From Capitella teleta (taxonomy: Eukaryota; Annelida; Polychaeta; Capitellidae), in contig KB296008.1 in assembly GCA_000328365.1 (NCBI GenBank), positions 97,966-161,965 on the forward strand: 64,000 bases of DNA. The letters are read 5' to 3'. The position numbers and the translations under genes were made by a program. The number at the start of each line of letters is the position of its first letter. Positions within the stretch are counted from its first letter, which is position 1. The notes beneath the pieces are model-generated. The model worked only from the letters and a program-made list of their open reading frames with translations. It was not told where the DNA came from and ran no database searches. Positions 34,501 to 45,933 of the stretch are shown here, piece by piece.

Positions 34501-35300
34501 AAAAGTCATACTCTGTATATTTTTAATGAATTGGCATGTTCCTGAACTTAGGAGACCAGGTGTACGTATGGTGTGTTCAATCGATGTTCAACCAGCTAAT
34601 TATAAGTTAAAATTCTGCACACGCGCATAATGCGATTAATTAAAAGAACAAAGTGATTAGCGCATTGCATCAGGCTGGCACCTGTCCGCCTAATGAGTAT
34701 GACTTCTTTTTTTCAGGCATCTTCAGAAGTTCGATGCTCCGGTGTCGAAATTCGTCTTGAAGATTTATTTTCAAAAGGGAGCAAAATTCGGATTTTCGCC
34801 CCTAGGGGGGTTCTCAAGGGGCACCTGCATACGCCCCTGTCACGAAATCCCCCCCCCCCCACCCCCAGAGTGTGACCTATTTCTGGATGCCTGTCACTTT
34901 TCCTGCGTTCATCCATTTTCGGTCTGAGTGTGAAGGGGTGCTTCAGAAGGCGCGAACAACCGGCGACTTTTTCCTCTTCGCCGCTGACTTATCAGAGAGC
35001 GATGTTTACCCCGTGTCAACAGCCCCGAGAGGACTGCTGTGTACACTACACTTGGAGTGGCCGACAATTTCCACTGTGACCCCAATCTGACCTCTCTCGG
35101 CATTGTTCGGTATTGTCCGGAGCACTTCGGGTAACCCGAGACGTCTGATTGGTCGACTGGCACATCTGCCAGCGAAATCGCCAGTTTGCTAAGTCAGCAC
35201 TTTTTTGACATTGAATTGATAAGATTCAGCCGAGTGGGGTTTAGCCCCGATCATTCATCAGACGCGGGGCATACATCAGGCGAAGGCATGGTATCAAAAC
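31600..35300. other. Non-coding stretch with CpG-richer patches
   Basis: AT-rich at 31.6-32.3 and 33.0-33.8 kb, CpG-richer at 32.35-32.55 and 32.75-32.99 kb (frames of 82-120 residues there look like low-stop artefacts). CTGGCA-CATC-TGCCAG at 35157-35172 is an NF1-like inverted repeat. Confidence 0.5.
33796..33905. repeat. Degenerate 10-bp repeat ATCATTTCGT
   Basis: Eight to ten diverged units of TATCATTTCG type over about 110 bp. Confidence 0.85.
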
Positions 35301-35328
35301 ATCGCAGTACGATGTCATCAATCAAGTC

Positions 35329-35359
35329 CGCCATCTTGGGTTGCTGTTGCTATGGCGAC
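35329..35359 (+). promoter_or_regulatory. YY1 site and X-box seven bp apart
   Basis: CGCCATCTTG (35329-35338) followed by GTTGCTATGGCGAC (35346-35359). Both are strong matches and both are promoter-type motifs. The MITE-like element starts 54 bp downstream. Confidence 0.45.
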
Positions 35360-35412
35360 GGCTGAATTCCGCATTCGTATGCTGACTGCATGCGAGCGCT
35401 ATTTCTTTTTGT

Positions 35413-36315
35413 TTAAAGTGTCCATGACACTTCAAAATGTGTTTTTATATTGCATATTAAATGCATTTATTAATAAAATTGAACATTTTAATTGTTATTG
35501 CAATAAATAAAACCATGAGCCGTCCTCTATAAATACTATTTACACCTCCGCAAAGTGAGGGATATTGAGGGCGCGAAAAAAACGATTTTCGAAATCCCGC
35601 TTCACCTCTCGCTTGACAAGGTGATTTGTGACGTCACGACGACCTTGACCTTGGCTCTTGGAGCGCTGTTTTGATTGTCTGCTCGATCGCGATAATTTTA
35701 CATTTTAGTTGTGTTTAAATGATTGAATCACTTTGATTGAATACTATGAGTTCAAATGAACGGTCAAGCACTCGGGAGAGAAGTCCACGACATTGCATCG
35801 TCGGTTTTTGCTACGAACAGGCGACGGAAACTTCGCTGACTCGCCTGAGTAGTGAGTGACTTCACCAGTGACACTCACCAGCTCACAGTCAATGCAAGAG
35901 TGTTCACTGCTCGCAGCTCGATCAACCGCGGTGACCACTGGTGACGGTGACCAGATTCAGACTGCCATCGAAGGATCCATGCTTGATGCAGTTCAGCATG
36001 CCTCCACGGGAACCCTTTTCTGGCCACTTGTTCAAGTCAAGTCCTCTGGATAATGGGTCTACCTGTCACGCATGGATTATCATTATGGAACTTGGAAGTA
36101 AGTTGAATTTAAAGTTTTCCGTCTATATATAATTATATAATATAATTGCATTCTAATTATTGTGGAAACCACTAGTGACACGNNNNNNNNNNNNNNNNNN
36201 NNNNNNNNNNNNNNNNNNNNNNNNNNNNNNNNACTTTGACCCATATAAGGGCATAATGAAACCTCCGTGAATCGATTTATGTAATCTAGGGGCTGAAGTG
36301 TCATAGACACTTTAA
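35413..36315. mobile_element. TTAA-flanked non-autonomous DNA transposon (MITE-like) with hairpin ends
   Basis: The left end reads TTAAAGTGTC, CAT, GACACTTCA; the right end is its reverse complement with a single difference. The matching inverted repeat is about 22 bp including TTAA at each border (35413-35416 and 36312-36315). Each end is itself a 7-bp hairpin (AAGTGTC / GACACTT with a 3-nt loop). TTAA target duplications are typical of piggyBac and Kolobok superfamilies; which one is not decidable here. The interior is about 0.9 kb, includes a 50-N gap (36183-36232), a TGACGTCA at 35629-35636 and a TGACCTTGACCTTGG-type nuclear-receptor half-site pair. No transposase domain is recognised in its short frames, so it is probably non-autonomous. 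Confidence 0.6.
36183..36232. other. Assembly gap (exactly 50 N)
   Basis: A round 50-N gap, probably of nominal length, inside the MITE-like element near its right end. A collapsed or hairpin-rich interior would explain it. Confidence 1.
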
Positions 36316-36559
36316 TGTTTAATTTGACCAACTGATATTGAAATTTAACTCAGATAACAGCCACAAAATTTTACTATTATATTTCATTATTGGAGTACAT
36401 ATATTATGATTACTCAATTACACATTTTGGTTTATATATAATGCATGCATGAGAAATTCAGAAAAAAAAAAACAAAAAAACACCACTTCAATTTAAAGAC
36501 CTCAGCATAGAATTTCCATTTCTCATAATTTGCTTACAAACATCATAAAAGGAGTGATT

Positions 36560-38220
36560 ATCAAAAGGGAAACGCGATGGCTGATCGGCCAGCCTGCAAC
36601 TCCCACGCCAATCACGATACCGTATGGTTGCACAAGAAAGCGCCCCCATTCACGTACGCTGTGGGAAGGAAAAAGAAGCGCTGAGAGGCGCGCAATTTCT
36701 CGGCTGCAGAGCCGTGCGCCTCAGGCTGATATGCCGGGCGCTCATTCCAGAACTGCCGGGGCAGAAAACTTGATCAGGCCCTAGCCCCGAGGCACCAGCG
36801 CGGACAATCAACTGCGAGGAAACAATTTAGCACGGCTGCTATCAGCGGTGCCGGCATGCTGATAATAGGGAGGGAGCACTACGGTAATCTCGGCCATCAG
36901 AGCGCGCCTCGGCTGTGGTGCAATATGCAGGGGCTGGAGTAGGAAATATTCGCGCTTATGTAATTATGTACATGTGCAGTAATGCAATCATAGGATTTCT
37001 ATGGCGGATGGATGTGGCGGTCGGCGTGGCATTCAAGGAGCAAGGGAAGTCAATCCATGGCTGGGAATTTGATAAATCCCTCGCTTGATTGCATTTACGG
37101 CAGCGGAAGATGACGAATATGAAAATTCCCCCGCGATCTAGCAAATGTACAGAGTAAAGGGGAAAATTTCAAAAGGAGTTAATTCCTTGATGTGCCATTC
37201 AAGTTTCGTTAATTCTGTTATTAATTTGGCGTATTTCCCAAGTGGCGTTTAAGTCACGTGTCATTTCGTGAGTTTTCATGGGTAGCCTCGCTCAGCACCT
37301 GTCTTGCGCAGGTGAAAAACATGCGAGCGGATCATCAGCGCTGAAACACGTTCCGCGCGAAAGAATGCGCATCGAGTAACATATGGGAATTCCAAGTCTT
37401 ATAATTAAGTGTCAGGCCGACATGTCAGCACCGCGGGGTGAAAACGCTTAATTAGTAAGCAGCTAATTACAGCCCAGTAATGCAAACCAAGCATTAGCAG
37501 GAGCTTAATAAACGTCATTACGATTCTTGACGCCTGTTGAAAAAATCCTAATTTGAGAGCATTTCAACGCCTTTAATTTGCGTGTACATTTGTTTCCACA
37601 CCTCGGCGTACGAGTCAACACGGGTTAATTGATTTCGTTAAAAGGTTAAAATTTTACAACTTGTATTCATGTCATCCAACAGCTGAAACCCTTGACCGAC
37701 TGCATGGTCAATTCCAGGAAATTCCGTCTGCTTCCTGGACGTTAAAACGATTCGTCTTCTAGGAGGTGCACTTCTAAATGCCATCATTGCGTATTCCGTT
37801 TCAAATGCTTGGCGCAGTTTCCTTCGCTGCAGGTGCGAAGAGAGTGCTACGCCAGCTCAATTGCCACAATCCGAAAATCCAATGCGCGCGCTACCGTAAT
37901 TGTCTTCGGCACTGCATGTTAATTTCCTAATGGTGGAGATTTTCCCCCCGCGCGCGCTATTTCCCCAGCCCTGCTTTAGCAGCCAGGGGCATAAATACGC
38001 GATGCCAGTAATTGCCACAGCGATTTCCCAACCGCTTTGTTTCTGCTATTTGAGAAGGCGAGAAGTGCAATTCGAACCACGAGTGATGCGCGCCTGCAAA
38101 GCGCGCAGACGATTATTGCGCACTGCGGGATACGACTACGGTAAAGCGAGTAATTTCAACCCCATAAACAGAAAGCGCGCACCGCGTGTACTGTGTAAGA
38201 ATGCGTACACTCATATGTAT
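36560..38220. promoter_or_regulatory. Large high-complexity block, candidate regulatory region
   Basis: A 1.6-kb stretch without microsatellites, rich in homeodomain cores (CTTAATTAGTAAG, AGCTAATTACAGCC near 37448-37476, GCATTAGCAGG, GTTAATTGATT) and in AATGCAAAC/CTTTAATTTG elements. It begins directly after AT-rich spacer at 36.5 kb and lies 11-12.6 kb upstream of SoxB1. No frame has family resemblance; the density and texture resemble deeply conserved non-coding DNA. Confidence 0.4.
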
Positions 38221-39469
38221 ACATAAAGAATCACATCTTTAATACGTCGTTGAGATTATAATCAAAATACTAATGTAAACACAAATTTGAGCGCGCTGGG
38301 AACTAGAATTGACGCGACGAATACGGTGCTAGTATGAGAATATACACAGAAAAAAAAGAGAGAAAAAAAAAAAATCTTTTTCGGCGTCTTTTCACAGTGT
38401 CAAAACAAGAATTATTTCAGCTTCAGCGACTGCAGCAGATATGCTTTATTGGTTCAATATATTGCTTCTTTTCTCGGTCTCGGTAGAAAGAGAGGAGAAG
38501 AGAGATATAGGGAGGGATTAGAGAGGAGCAGATATTGTTCATTATCACCTTGCACGCCCTCTGTCGGTGAATCATGGCTATGCCGTAATAGGCGGAGAGG
38601 TGAGCCCCTCCAGCCGCAGAAGGAATCAGCGGCTGTCACCTGCAGCTGAGGTTGTTTGCAGCTGGGGACCCAGATCTGTTGGTTTCAATCCATTACGCAA
38701 TGCATGCTGGCAAAACGCGTGCGGGCCGCGTGTGTTGCTGGCACGATGTTTACAGGAGACGTCTTCGAGACCTTTTGTTTTGATTAACCGACGAACAATG
38801 GTCTTGCTATCTGGTGGTACTATTCACTGCACAATGCATACTTAACTTCTTAGTCATGCACAATAACATACGAACAATGCATACAGCATAATATTGTACA
38901 CTATACACAATGGAGAATAATTTCTCAATACTAATTTATCATAGGAACTGAGGAATACCTCGGTATACTATACGAAGGAGGCAATCGCATAAATGGATGG
39001 GAGAGCAATGGGAAGAAGGCGTTCCTCTCCTTCCCAAAGGAAGATCTTTGAGAACCAACTAATGGATAAGAAGCCGACGACCATTAAGCCAAAAAGACAT
39101 CGACCAATTACTGTACATTATAATGAGACGGAGGGGGTAGGGGGCGGTGTACCTGGCGGAATGAGCACAATAGCACATCGCAGGCTAATTGCCTAATGTG
39201 TGCCAGGGCATTAAATGCATATGATGTTTTTTTCCTCCCTCACGCTGTACAAAGATCTTTGCGTTAGAGCTGACTTCGTGACGAAATGTTTATGCTTTTT
39301 ACCGTCTGGCCTCGTGATGTGAATATTTAGTTTTTCTTTGCTTCACCTGTGCGACTGATATCAACAGTATATTCCTGCTCCATTCCAAATTCCCAATGCA
39401 CCCTTATCTCTCTTCTTCCACTTTATCCGGTTACTTGACCACTGGGGAATTAACCGTGTCTGATGCTGG

Positions 39470-39700
39470 GTTTTAATTAAAATTAAGATATGCACCGATG
39501 AACCGGAGCCTTAATTAAGCATGCCCCTTTTTGTCTGGTGGCTTTTAATTACTCCATTTCTTTGATACATCGCGGGCAGAATTTCACAAGAGGCAGTAAT
39601 TGAGAAATTTGATGCCGTCCAAATTAGCAACGTTTGATATTGGGCACGATACACTCTCACGAAAATTGCAAATACTGCCTTGATATTGCTTACGTTGAAA
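39470..39700. promoter_or_regulatory. Candidate conserved non-coding element
   Basis: Homeodomain-rich, non-repetitive sequence with GCCTTAATTAAGCATG, GGCTTTTAATTACTCC, GGCAGTAATTGAG and CCAAATTAGCAACG in close order. It lies 14 kb upstream of SoxB1 and 130 bp before the ATCATAACG cluster. Confidence 0.35.
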
Positions 39701-40121
39701 TGTGGACATGTCTCATTCATTGATTACAAACAGATATTTTCAGAAATATTCACGATTGGGGGACAGGATGAGTAAGGCAGGAAATGCCAGGAGGTAAATC
39801 TACCAGGAGGTGGTGACAGGCAGATAGAGGTGCGTTATGATCGACACGGACGCGGTCCCGATGTTGTGAATGATTACTGAGTGCGTTATGATTTACACGA
39901 CCGACGGCACAAGAATCGAAATTGGGGATTCTCTTAATCATAACGCACCATTGACTTTACGGTCAGTATGTTGGTGTTTCGTCTTGTGACAGTAGCGCAG
40001 TGCAGCAGGAGTCGGCATCTCATATTGGGCAACGGACGGATGAGGACAAAGCCACAAGGTTAACGACTGGAAAATGATTTACAACTCACCTCCTCCCATT
40101 AACACTTCAAAAGAGTGACCC

Positions 40122-40137
40122 AAAGATCAAAGATCAA
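40122..40137 (-). promoter_or_regulatory. Tandem TCF/LEF sites AAAGATCAAAGATCAA
   Basis: Two overlapping CTTTGATC sites on the minus strand, an ideal TCF/LEF match in duplicate. Wnt/beta-catenin control of SoxB1 genes is well known. It lies inside the ATCATAACG cluster. Confidence 0.45.
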
Positions 40138-40914
40138 TTCCTCCAAGATTCACAATTGTACAAGTAAGAAGAGTTTTGTTTTCCACATTTTATTATTATT
40201 TCTATCAGTGTAAATTTGAAGGAAAAAATCAGAAAATGAAGGAAAAAAATCAGAAAATGCGGATCATATACTAGCGGTTGATAAGCCATGGAAGTAACAG
40301 TTTGCCATAATATCCATTTGGGACGTTTTATGATAGCCTTCGCTGAGGAAACGGGAAAGCATGCCTGCCACGGGTAAATAATTCCGCAGTTTTGCTTTCA
40401 CCCGAGAGTGAGAGGGATCTTGCGATAGCACATTGATACACTTCAAATAGTGATCCATACTTATGAGTTCGCCAGAGGCGTTGGCTCAAGTAGACGACAC
40501 CCTCAGGAACACGACAACAAAGGCGTCAAGGTGAAAGCGATCAGGTAAACAGGAAGGTGCAGCCGCCAAGGGCGTCGTCATGTCATGAGCATTGTGGCTG
40601 AAACAAAGAAACAGCGACTTTACAGAGCTCCCGACAGCAGGATTGCACGGTGAAGAACAAGGAAGTAGAGCGACCGGACATACCAGTACATCACTGAAGG
40701 TGCCGACACAGGTAGAAGTACATTAATTATTATACATGTAGGCCCTACATAGCTCGTAGAATGCGTCAAAAGGGATCAAGGCACGTCTAGTTACGGTTCT
40801 CAATGAATGAGACATCATTGTGTGCAACATGACAAGAAGTATCGAAAACAGCAAATGCAACGATGTCCAACGATGTCGTATTTTCATAATCGTACTACGT
40901 GTAGTCGTTAATCA

Positions 40915-41000
40915 CGAGGGCACCGAATAGCTCAGTGGGTTCAACCAAGAAACCAGTGTGCGTGAAAGCATTGAGCTTCACTACGATTCATCTCCCTAGG
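40915..41000 (+). mobile_element. Degenerate tRNA-like relic (possible SINE head)
   Basis: ATAGCTCAGTGGGT at 40927-40940 is a good tRNA D-arm/A-box sequence. About 54 bp downstream, TACGATTCATC (40982-40992) is a decayed B box. The spacing suits a tRNA-derived sequence. No cloverleaf or A-tail is evident, so this is either an old SINE head or chance resemblance. Confidence 0.35.
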
Positions 41001-41496
41001 GGCCCGTAAATCCCTCTTGGGTAAGGACTGCTCTCCCTCCATATTGATTCAACAATATATTTATATTTCATTTTTTGGACATTTCAAGCTACAGCTGTAA
41101 CAGTCTTTCGTCACACCGTTCGCATTATTATTGACAGAAAAGCCCGACGTTTTGAAAACACGGTAATTATGTCAGCATTTTAAGCAGACCGTCTGCAAAT
41201 ATGAGGGAAGGACACATCTGACGTCTACAGGTGGCCCAACTTACTAAGAAATGCAACCGTCTGCGAGATACACGATTTCTTAATTTGTACATGTAATAGC
41301 ATATCTATTTATTATTATTTTTTAATTCCAAATACTACATTACTTAAGAGATATAAGGGTTCAATCTGCAAGGGCAATGAGCCTATGATCTATGACCCTG
41401 TGTTTACTCGGAGAATATGAGAAAAACCCTGTCATTGATCATTGATGTATGCAACTTCAACTTGAGTTCCATTGGGATGAATCTTCAATTCTCAAT

Positions 41497-41750
41497 GTCA
41501 TTCATAACGTTAAAATCATCACGTGATCATCACGTATCATAACGTTCTGGGTAATGCATAACGTCGACATCATAACGTGAAATGTATCAATAAGTTCCGT
41601 GTCATTAATAACGTCGACATCATAACGTGAAATGTATCATAACGTTCCGTGTCATTAATAACGTCGACATCATAACGTCAAATGTATCATAACGTTCCGT
41701 GTCATTCATGAAGTTGACATCATAACATCAAATGTATCATAATGTTGAGG
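41497..41750. repeat. 50-bp minisatellite, about five copies
   Basis: Copies start at 41497 (54 bp, diverged), 41551, 41601, 41651 and 41701. The period is exactly 50 bp for the last four, and the two central copies are nearly identical. Each unit carries two ATCATAACGT-type nonamers and an AACGTCGACAT segment. The outer copies are more diverged, which indicates expansion from the centre. The array sits inside a wider cluster of the same nonamer. Confidence 0.95.
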
Positions 41751-44289
41751 AAGGTTCATGCTGCATTGGGCATTGGCAAGTGAAGGAGGCATGTGCTAAT
41801 TACAGTGTGTAGAGTTCAATAGGTTAACCTCAGCCATCAATGCTTCATGGAAATTGTGATATATTGATTCTAAAATATTACATATAACATGAATCTGGAT
41901 GTCTGGCAAACGAGAGATCGTCCCTGGTATACGCCAGAGAAGGTGTAATTAAACCTTCTTTGCATTCACGCAAAAAGGAACAGCATTTAAGTTTAGAATT
42001 TAGAACCCCACCACGCCACACCACTCCTCTGCTCTTGGGTCACTTTCCCTAGGGCATAAACCAAGGAATGAAGGTACGTTATGATCAAGATCGATGTGCG
42101 TTATGATCATGATCTCCAGCTCCACGAGCAAGACTCTAATAGGGTTGATTATGACGAATAACTGAACCCATACGCTACTTGTTCACTTAAACATCACAAC
42201 GCACGATTTATTACATTTCTATCACTTAAAAATGAGGCTTGGGCTATTAATTTCAATTAAGATCAATTTTATTATCTAGCATTGCTTTTTCTCGATAAGT
42301 TTTTGAACATTTAGATTCTTAAGCTTCATTTAGCAGAGAATTTTCATTCAGCAATTGCAGCTCAGGAATAGAACATAATCATTATTATATCAGGTGAAGC
42401 CTGATGATGTGGCCCTACATCGCCCCTATTAGAGTATACTTGCCGATACTTCTTTTATTTCACTCCCGTTATCATGCCCCGGTCACAACGCACTGACCGT
42501 TATGATCTCAATATTTACAACTAAATTTTCATCGTGATTTTTTGGAATGCTTCCAACAATCGTTTTTCTTTTTAGGCGTTCGGGACACAATGTTTTGTTT
42601 TCACAATAACGAACCACTTGGATACTCTGGGGAATGATGCGTCTACACTTGCAACTTATATCATTGAACAACAACGGATTGATTTTCACGATTGTTCATT
42701 TCATGATGTCTCTGAAGTTTGTTCGACATTTAAAGAAATGCTCCACACAGCATGCATTTTCACTGGTCTCCGGCGCTACTGAAAAGGAGCACCGGCACAC
42801 ACCCATGAAAATTCACCCCTATTTTGGTACATCCATTTCTCTCGATTTCACATGACGTCACTCGGAATTCCCAAGGTGGCTCACAAGGCGAGGCGAGTGA
42901 AAATGAATTCACAATATTTGCTGAATGCGACCAGTTGACTAAATGTTACTATAAATAGCAGCCAATGAGCTACCACCTGTCATCGGTGTGTACCTGTGTC
43001 ATTATATATATGACCAGGGAACCAGTGAAAGCATGCATTATGCGTGGACCGAGCGTCTGAATCTGTTCTGTAATCCCGAGCCTACCTATTCGATCATAAC
43101 GGAGTATGATACGAGACATACCACTTCCAGTGGGCGTTATGACCATGCTGATGCTTTAAATTGAGCATTAAGTCCTATTCATTACCATCACTTTAGTTAA
43201 TGAAATAAACAAAAGGGTTTCTATGGAGGCAGATATCATGCAGTCTGTGCACCTGTACAATTCAGTTATTATAAAGTGTCAAGAGGGGGTGGGGTGTCAA
43301 TGGAGAAGGGAAGGAGGGTGAGGAGGGCGGTCACTGGGAGAACCGACTTACTCTGGAAGCCAAAGTAAAGAGGGGTTGCTCGCCCTGACTCACTGGATAA
43401 ATGACACACAGGTGATGATGTTGAGGAAATCCTACTTGGCAGTGCATTCAGGGGCCCTCGTTATTATTACTCCAAATGAGGGCCCGCTGCACGTGTAGCT
43501 GCACGACATCTCAGCCCAGGTCACTCAGGCGAAACGAACATTCAGCCGAAGGTAGACACACCTTGTGGCAGTCTGTGCTACCATCGACAGCAGCGCACGT
43601 CGCCCCGTCTTAGCTATGCAAGCACTGCGGAGCAGCCAAGGCAGTGCTGCCATTTAAATACACACACCCCCTTCTTCTAATGTTACAAAACCCAACACAA
43701 TCATAAGTTCAGCGCATTGCAGTAATTAAATTGCATTGTTGCCATCTGTGTGTGCTGAGGAGCAGGGTGAGTAAACATTGTTCACTTTAAATGAAAGTTG
43801 AAGACCTTTCTAAAGTTACAAGTAATGAGGTGTCGGTGTGACGTCTCACAGAAGGACAATGGATTAAATTGGCAACTGGATCTGCAAAGGCTTTCATAGC
43901 GCGAAAGTGAGAAGCTCATTACTGCGAAAGCAACCCAAGAATTAAATAAAAAAACATAAATTGAAATCAACGACAAAATACAACTGCACACAATCAACAA
44001 CCAGAAACACGTCATTCAATGATTCACCAGAGATAATACCAACCGTTATGCAATAATATATATTCGTACGAAGCAAGCACAAACCAATCAGAACTGACCT
44101 GTTTGTAAGGATTTTATCCATTTTCATGTGACGCTCAACATCATTGAAACACCAGAAGGTATAAATCCAATCAGCTGAGAGTATAATCCACAATTAGAAC
44201 AACAACTTCACTTTATATGCCTGAAATGAAAACAGAAAAACAACCGTCAGCACATGTGAAAAAGCCAAAGTCAAATATGTCCATCTCAC

Positions 44290-44810
44290 ATGTTTCACAC
44301 TTCCCGCCCTCTCGACCGCTGAGCGCCAGTCGCAGACGAGGCACCAGCGCTCGACTGACGCAGAAGCGAAGCGCTACGCTTCTCTTATGCTCGGTTCTAC
44401 AGGCGGACAGAACTGCGGAGAGGGAAAGGCACCCACAGGAGGAGGGCACATTCGCCGCAATTCAATGGACATTCACTCGCAAAGAACTCGCTCGCCTTCG
44501 AGGTGCCGTTTACTGGGAAACTCGGACAAAAGAAGTCTGTTGGAATCAGCCGATTGGGGCCGATAACCAACGTGTGCGAAAGTCTTCTTTTCTTAAGTCC
44601 TCTCATCTTATCTCGGCTTCAATTTGTGCGCAAAGCCAGCTTTTCTCCATCCTTGGCTGCATGTTGCATAATTATTTTGGCCATGCGCACCTGAATACGA
44701 AACAAGCGACGCGAAGGCTTTTGGGACACTGTTTGCCTCGCCGTGTAGGACGTTCTGTAAAAGTTGTTGACTCAGCAAATCTAAAAGCCCTGATTGACAT
44801 CATTAAATAA
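44290..44810. promoter_or_regulatory. High-complexity island holding a 197-codon open frame
   Basis: CpG-richer than the flanks; contains CTTTTCTTAAGTCC, TTGCATAATTATTTTGGCC and other homeodomain/POU-type motifs. The plus frame 44217-44810 is the longest open frame outside SoxB1, but it has no domain, no coding-like texture and a weak start context. I read it as low stop density in regulatory DNA rather than a gene. Confidence 0.3.
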
Positions 44811-44895
44811 GGAGCACGAATATTTGCTACATCAAAAGAATCCTAGCATAAAGATGTTGTGATGCACTGAATAGGAGAGAAGGGTTCCAGGGAGA

Positions 44896-44913
44896 GGGGA
44901 GGGGGGAGGGGGG
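44896..44913 (+). other. G-rich tract
   Basis: Runs of G4, G6 and G6 separated by single A; quadruplex-prone. Confidence 0.5.
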
Positions 44914-45249
44914 TTCCACCTGTGGAGTCGGGAGGAATGGGAATCGTCATTCCCAGCATTCCTTCTTGGTGGCGACGTAAATCAACGCTGAGAATTCCGG
45001 ATGACCTCGACGCCAAATAACACATCGTATTCTGCCGCATTATATAACACAAGGCTCACGTATGCAAACTTCACGAATACCTTATGTCTGAGTACTTTAT
45101 TACATACGAATTGTGGCAATGTACACTTCATTGCAGATTCAAATCATGAACTTTGCTACCACGATGGCCAACCTAACTTCGAAGCTATTGTACATACGTG
45201 TTCACACCATATAGTGGCAAGTAGGGCATTAAGAGCAGCTGTCTACTGG

Positions 45250-45900
45250 CGGTGAAAGGGGGACTGGCCGCCTGACTGAGGGGCGTGAATGGAAGACCAA
45301 TTTCACGGCGCTGGAAATGGGCGCAAGGAGTGTGAATGGGCGCACCTCAACTCCCCTCTCCGCCTCTGAAAGGGGAAGAGAAGCAGGGAGCAATGAAGAG
45401 GCGATTTTCTCCTCGGATTCAAAAGCATTCGTTGCACGTAAGTGATTTGCGGGCACTGCGTATTATTATGTCGAATGATTTATGCTGCGTAATTATGGTT
45501 GCGACAAAGGAATTTAGACGGCGCCACTTTCTCCGCGCCGAATAGATCGGTAATTTCGGCGACGGCGGGAAGAAAGCCAGCGCATGCGCTGAGGGCATCC
45601 TAAAGCAGCCGGTGAAAGGAAATTCTGTCGGTCAAAGCGACTCATCAAGATATATGAAAAGCTCAAGCAAATACTATTTATGCGGAAGAAGAAAAGGAGC
45701 CGAAGACGGATGGCGACGGCGCTGACAGCGACGAGAACAAGCGCTGAATGGCGAGATTTCAGCGAGACTTGAGAGGCTCTTTTGTTTAGGGAGAAATAGA
45801 TAGCATGAATGAGAGGAACATTTGGTCGAGCCACCGTCAAAGAGCAATGATTGGGTTTTGAAATGTTGCCATGGAAACGATTCATTTCTTGCACTGAAAG
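45250..45900. promoter_or_regulatory. High-complexity island with X-box and Sox-type motifs
   Basis: Contains CGCATGCGC (45581-45589, NRF1-type), GAGGCTCTTTTGTTTAGG (a Sox-type CTTTTGTT) and the perfect X-box at 45865. No gene recognised. Confidence 0.3.
45865..45878. promoter_or_regulatory. X-box GTTGCCATGGAAAC
   Basis: Exactly the sequence reported for vertebrate conserved non-coding elements as the RFX long motif. It lies in a high-complexity island (45.25-45.9 kb) just before a G-run at 45910. Confidence 0.5.
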
Positions 45901-45909
45901 CAATCTTAT

Positions 45910-45933
45910 GGGGGGGGGGGGGTGGGGGGGGGG
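45910..45933 (+). repeat. Poly-G tract
   Basis: G13, T, G10. Shorter G or C homopolymers lie at 1-15, 2867-2877, 5932-5943, 18452-18463 and 34849-34860; all are prone to sequencing error. Confidence 0.85.

Larger units (their letters stand above)
39830..43143. promoter_or_regulatory. Cluster of the ATCATAACG(CAC) motif
   Basis: Exact ATCATAACG or its complement CGTTATGAT occurs here at about 39833, 39883, 39937, 42077, 42099, 42499 and 43093, plus six times in the 41.5-kb minisatellite. Variants such as ATCACAACGCAC (42193) and GGGCGTTATGAC (43132) add to it. Four of the seven extend to the 12-mer GTGCGTTATGAT. Flanks differ, so these are not copies of a longer repeat. I cannot name a factor for the motif; a regulatory role is inference from the repetition. 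Confidence 0.4.

Noticed and set aside
34700-34900. Dispersed-repeat resemblance between 34.85 and 63.01 kb (CCCCACCCCCAGA)
   Set aside because: The shared part is a short C-rich run with unrelated flanks.
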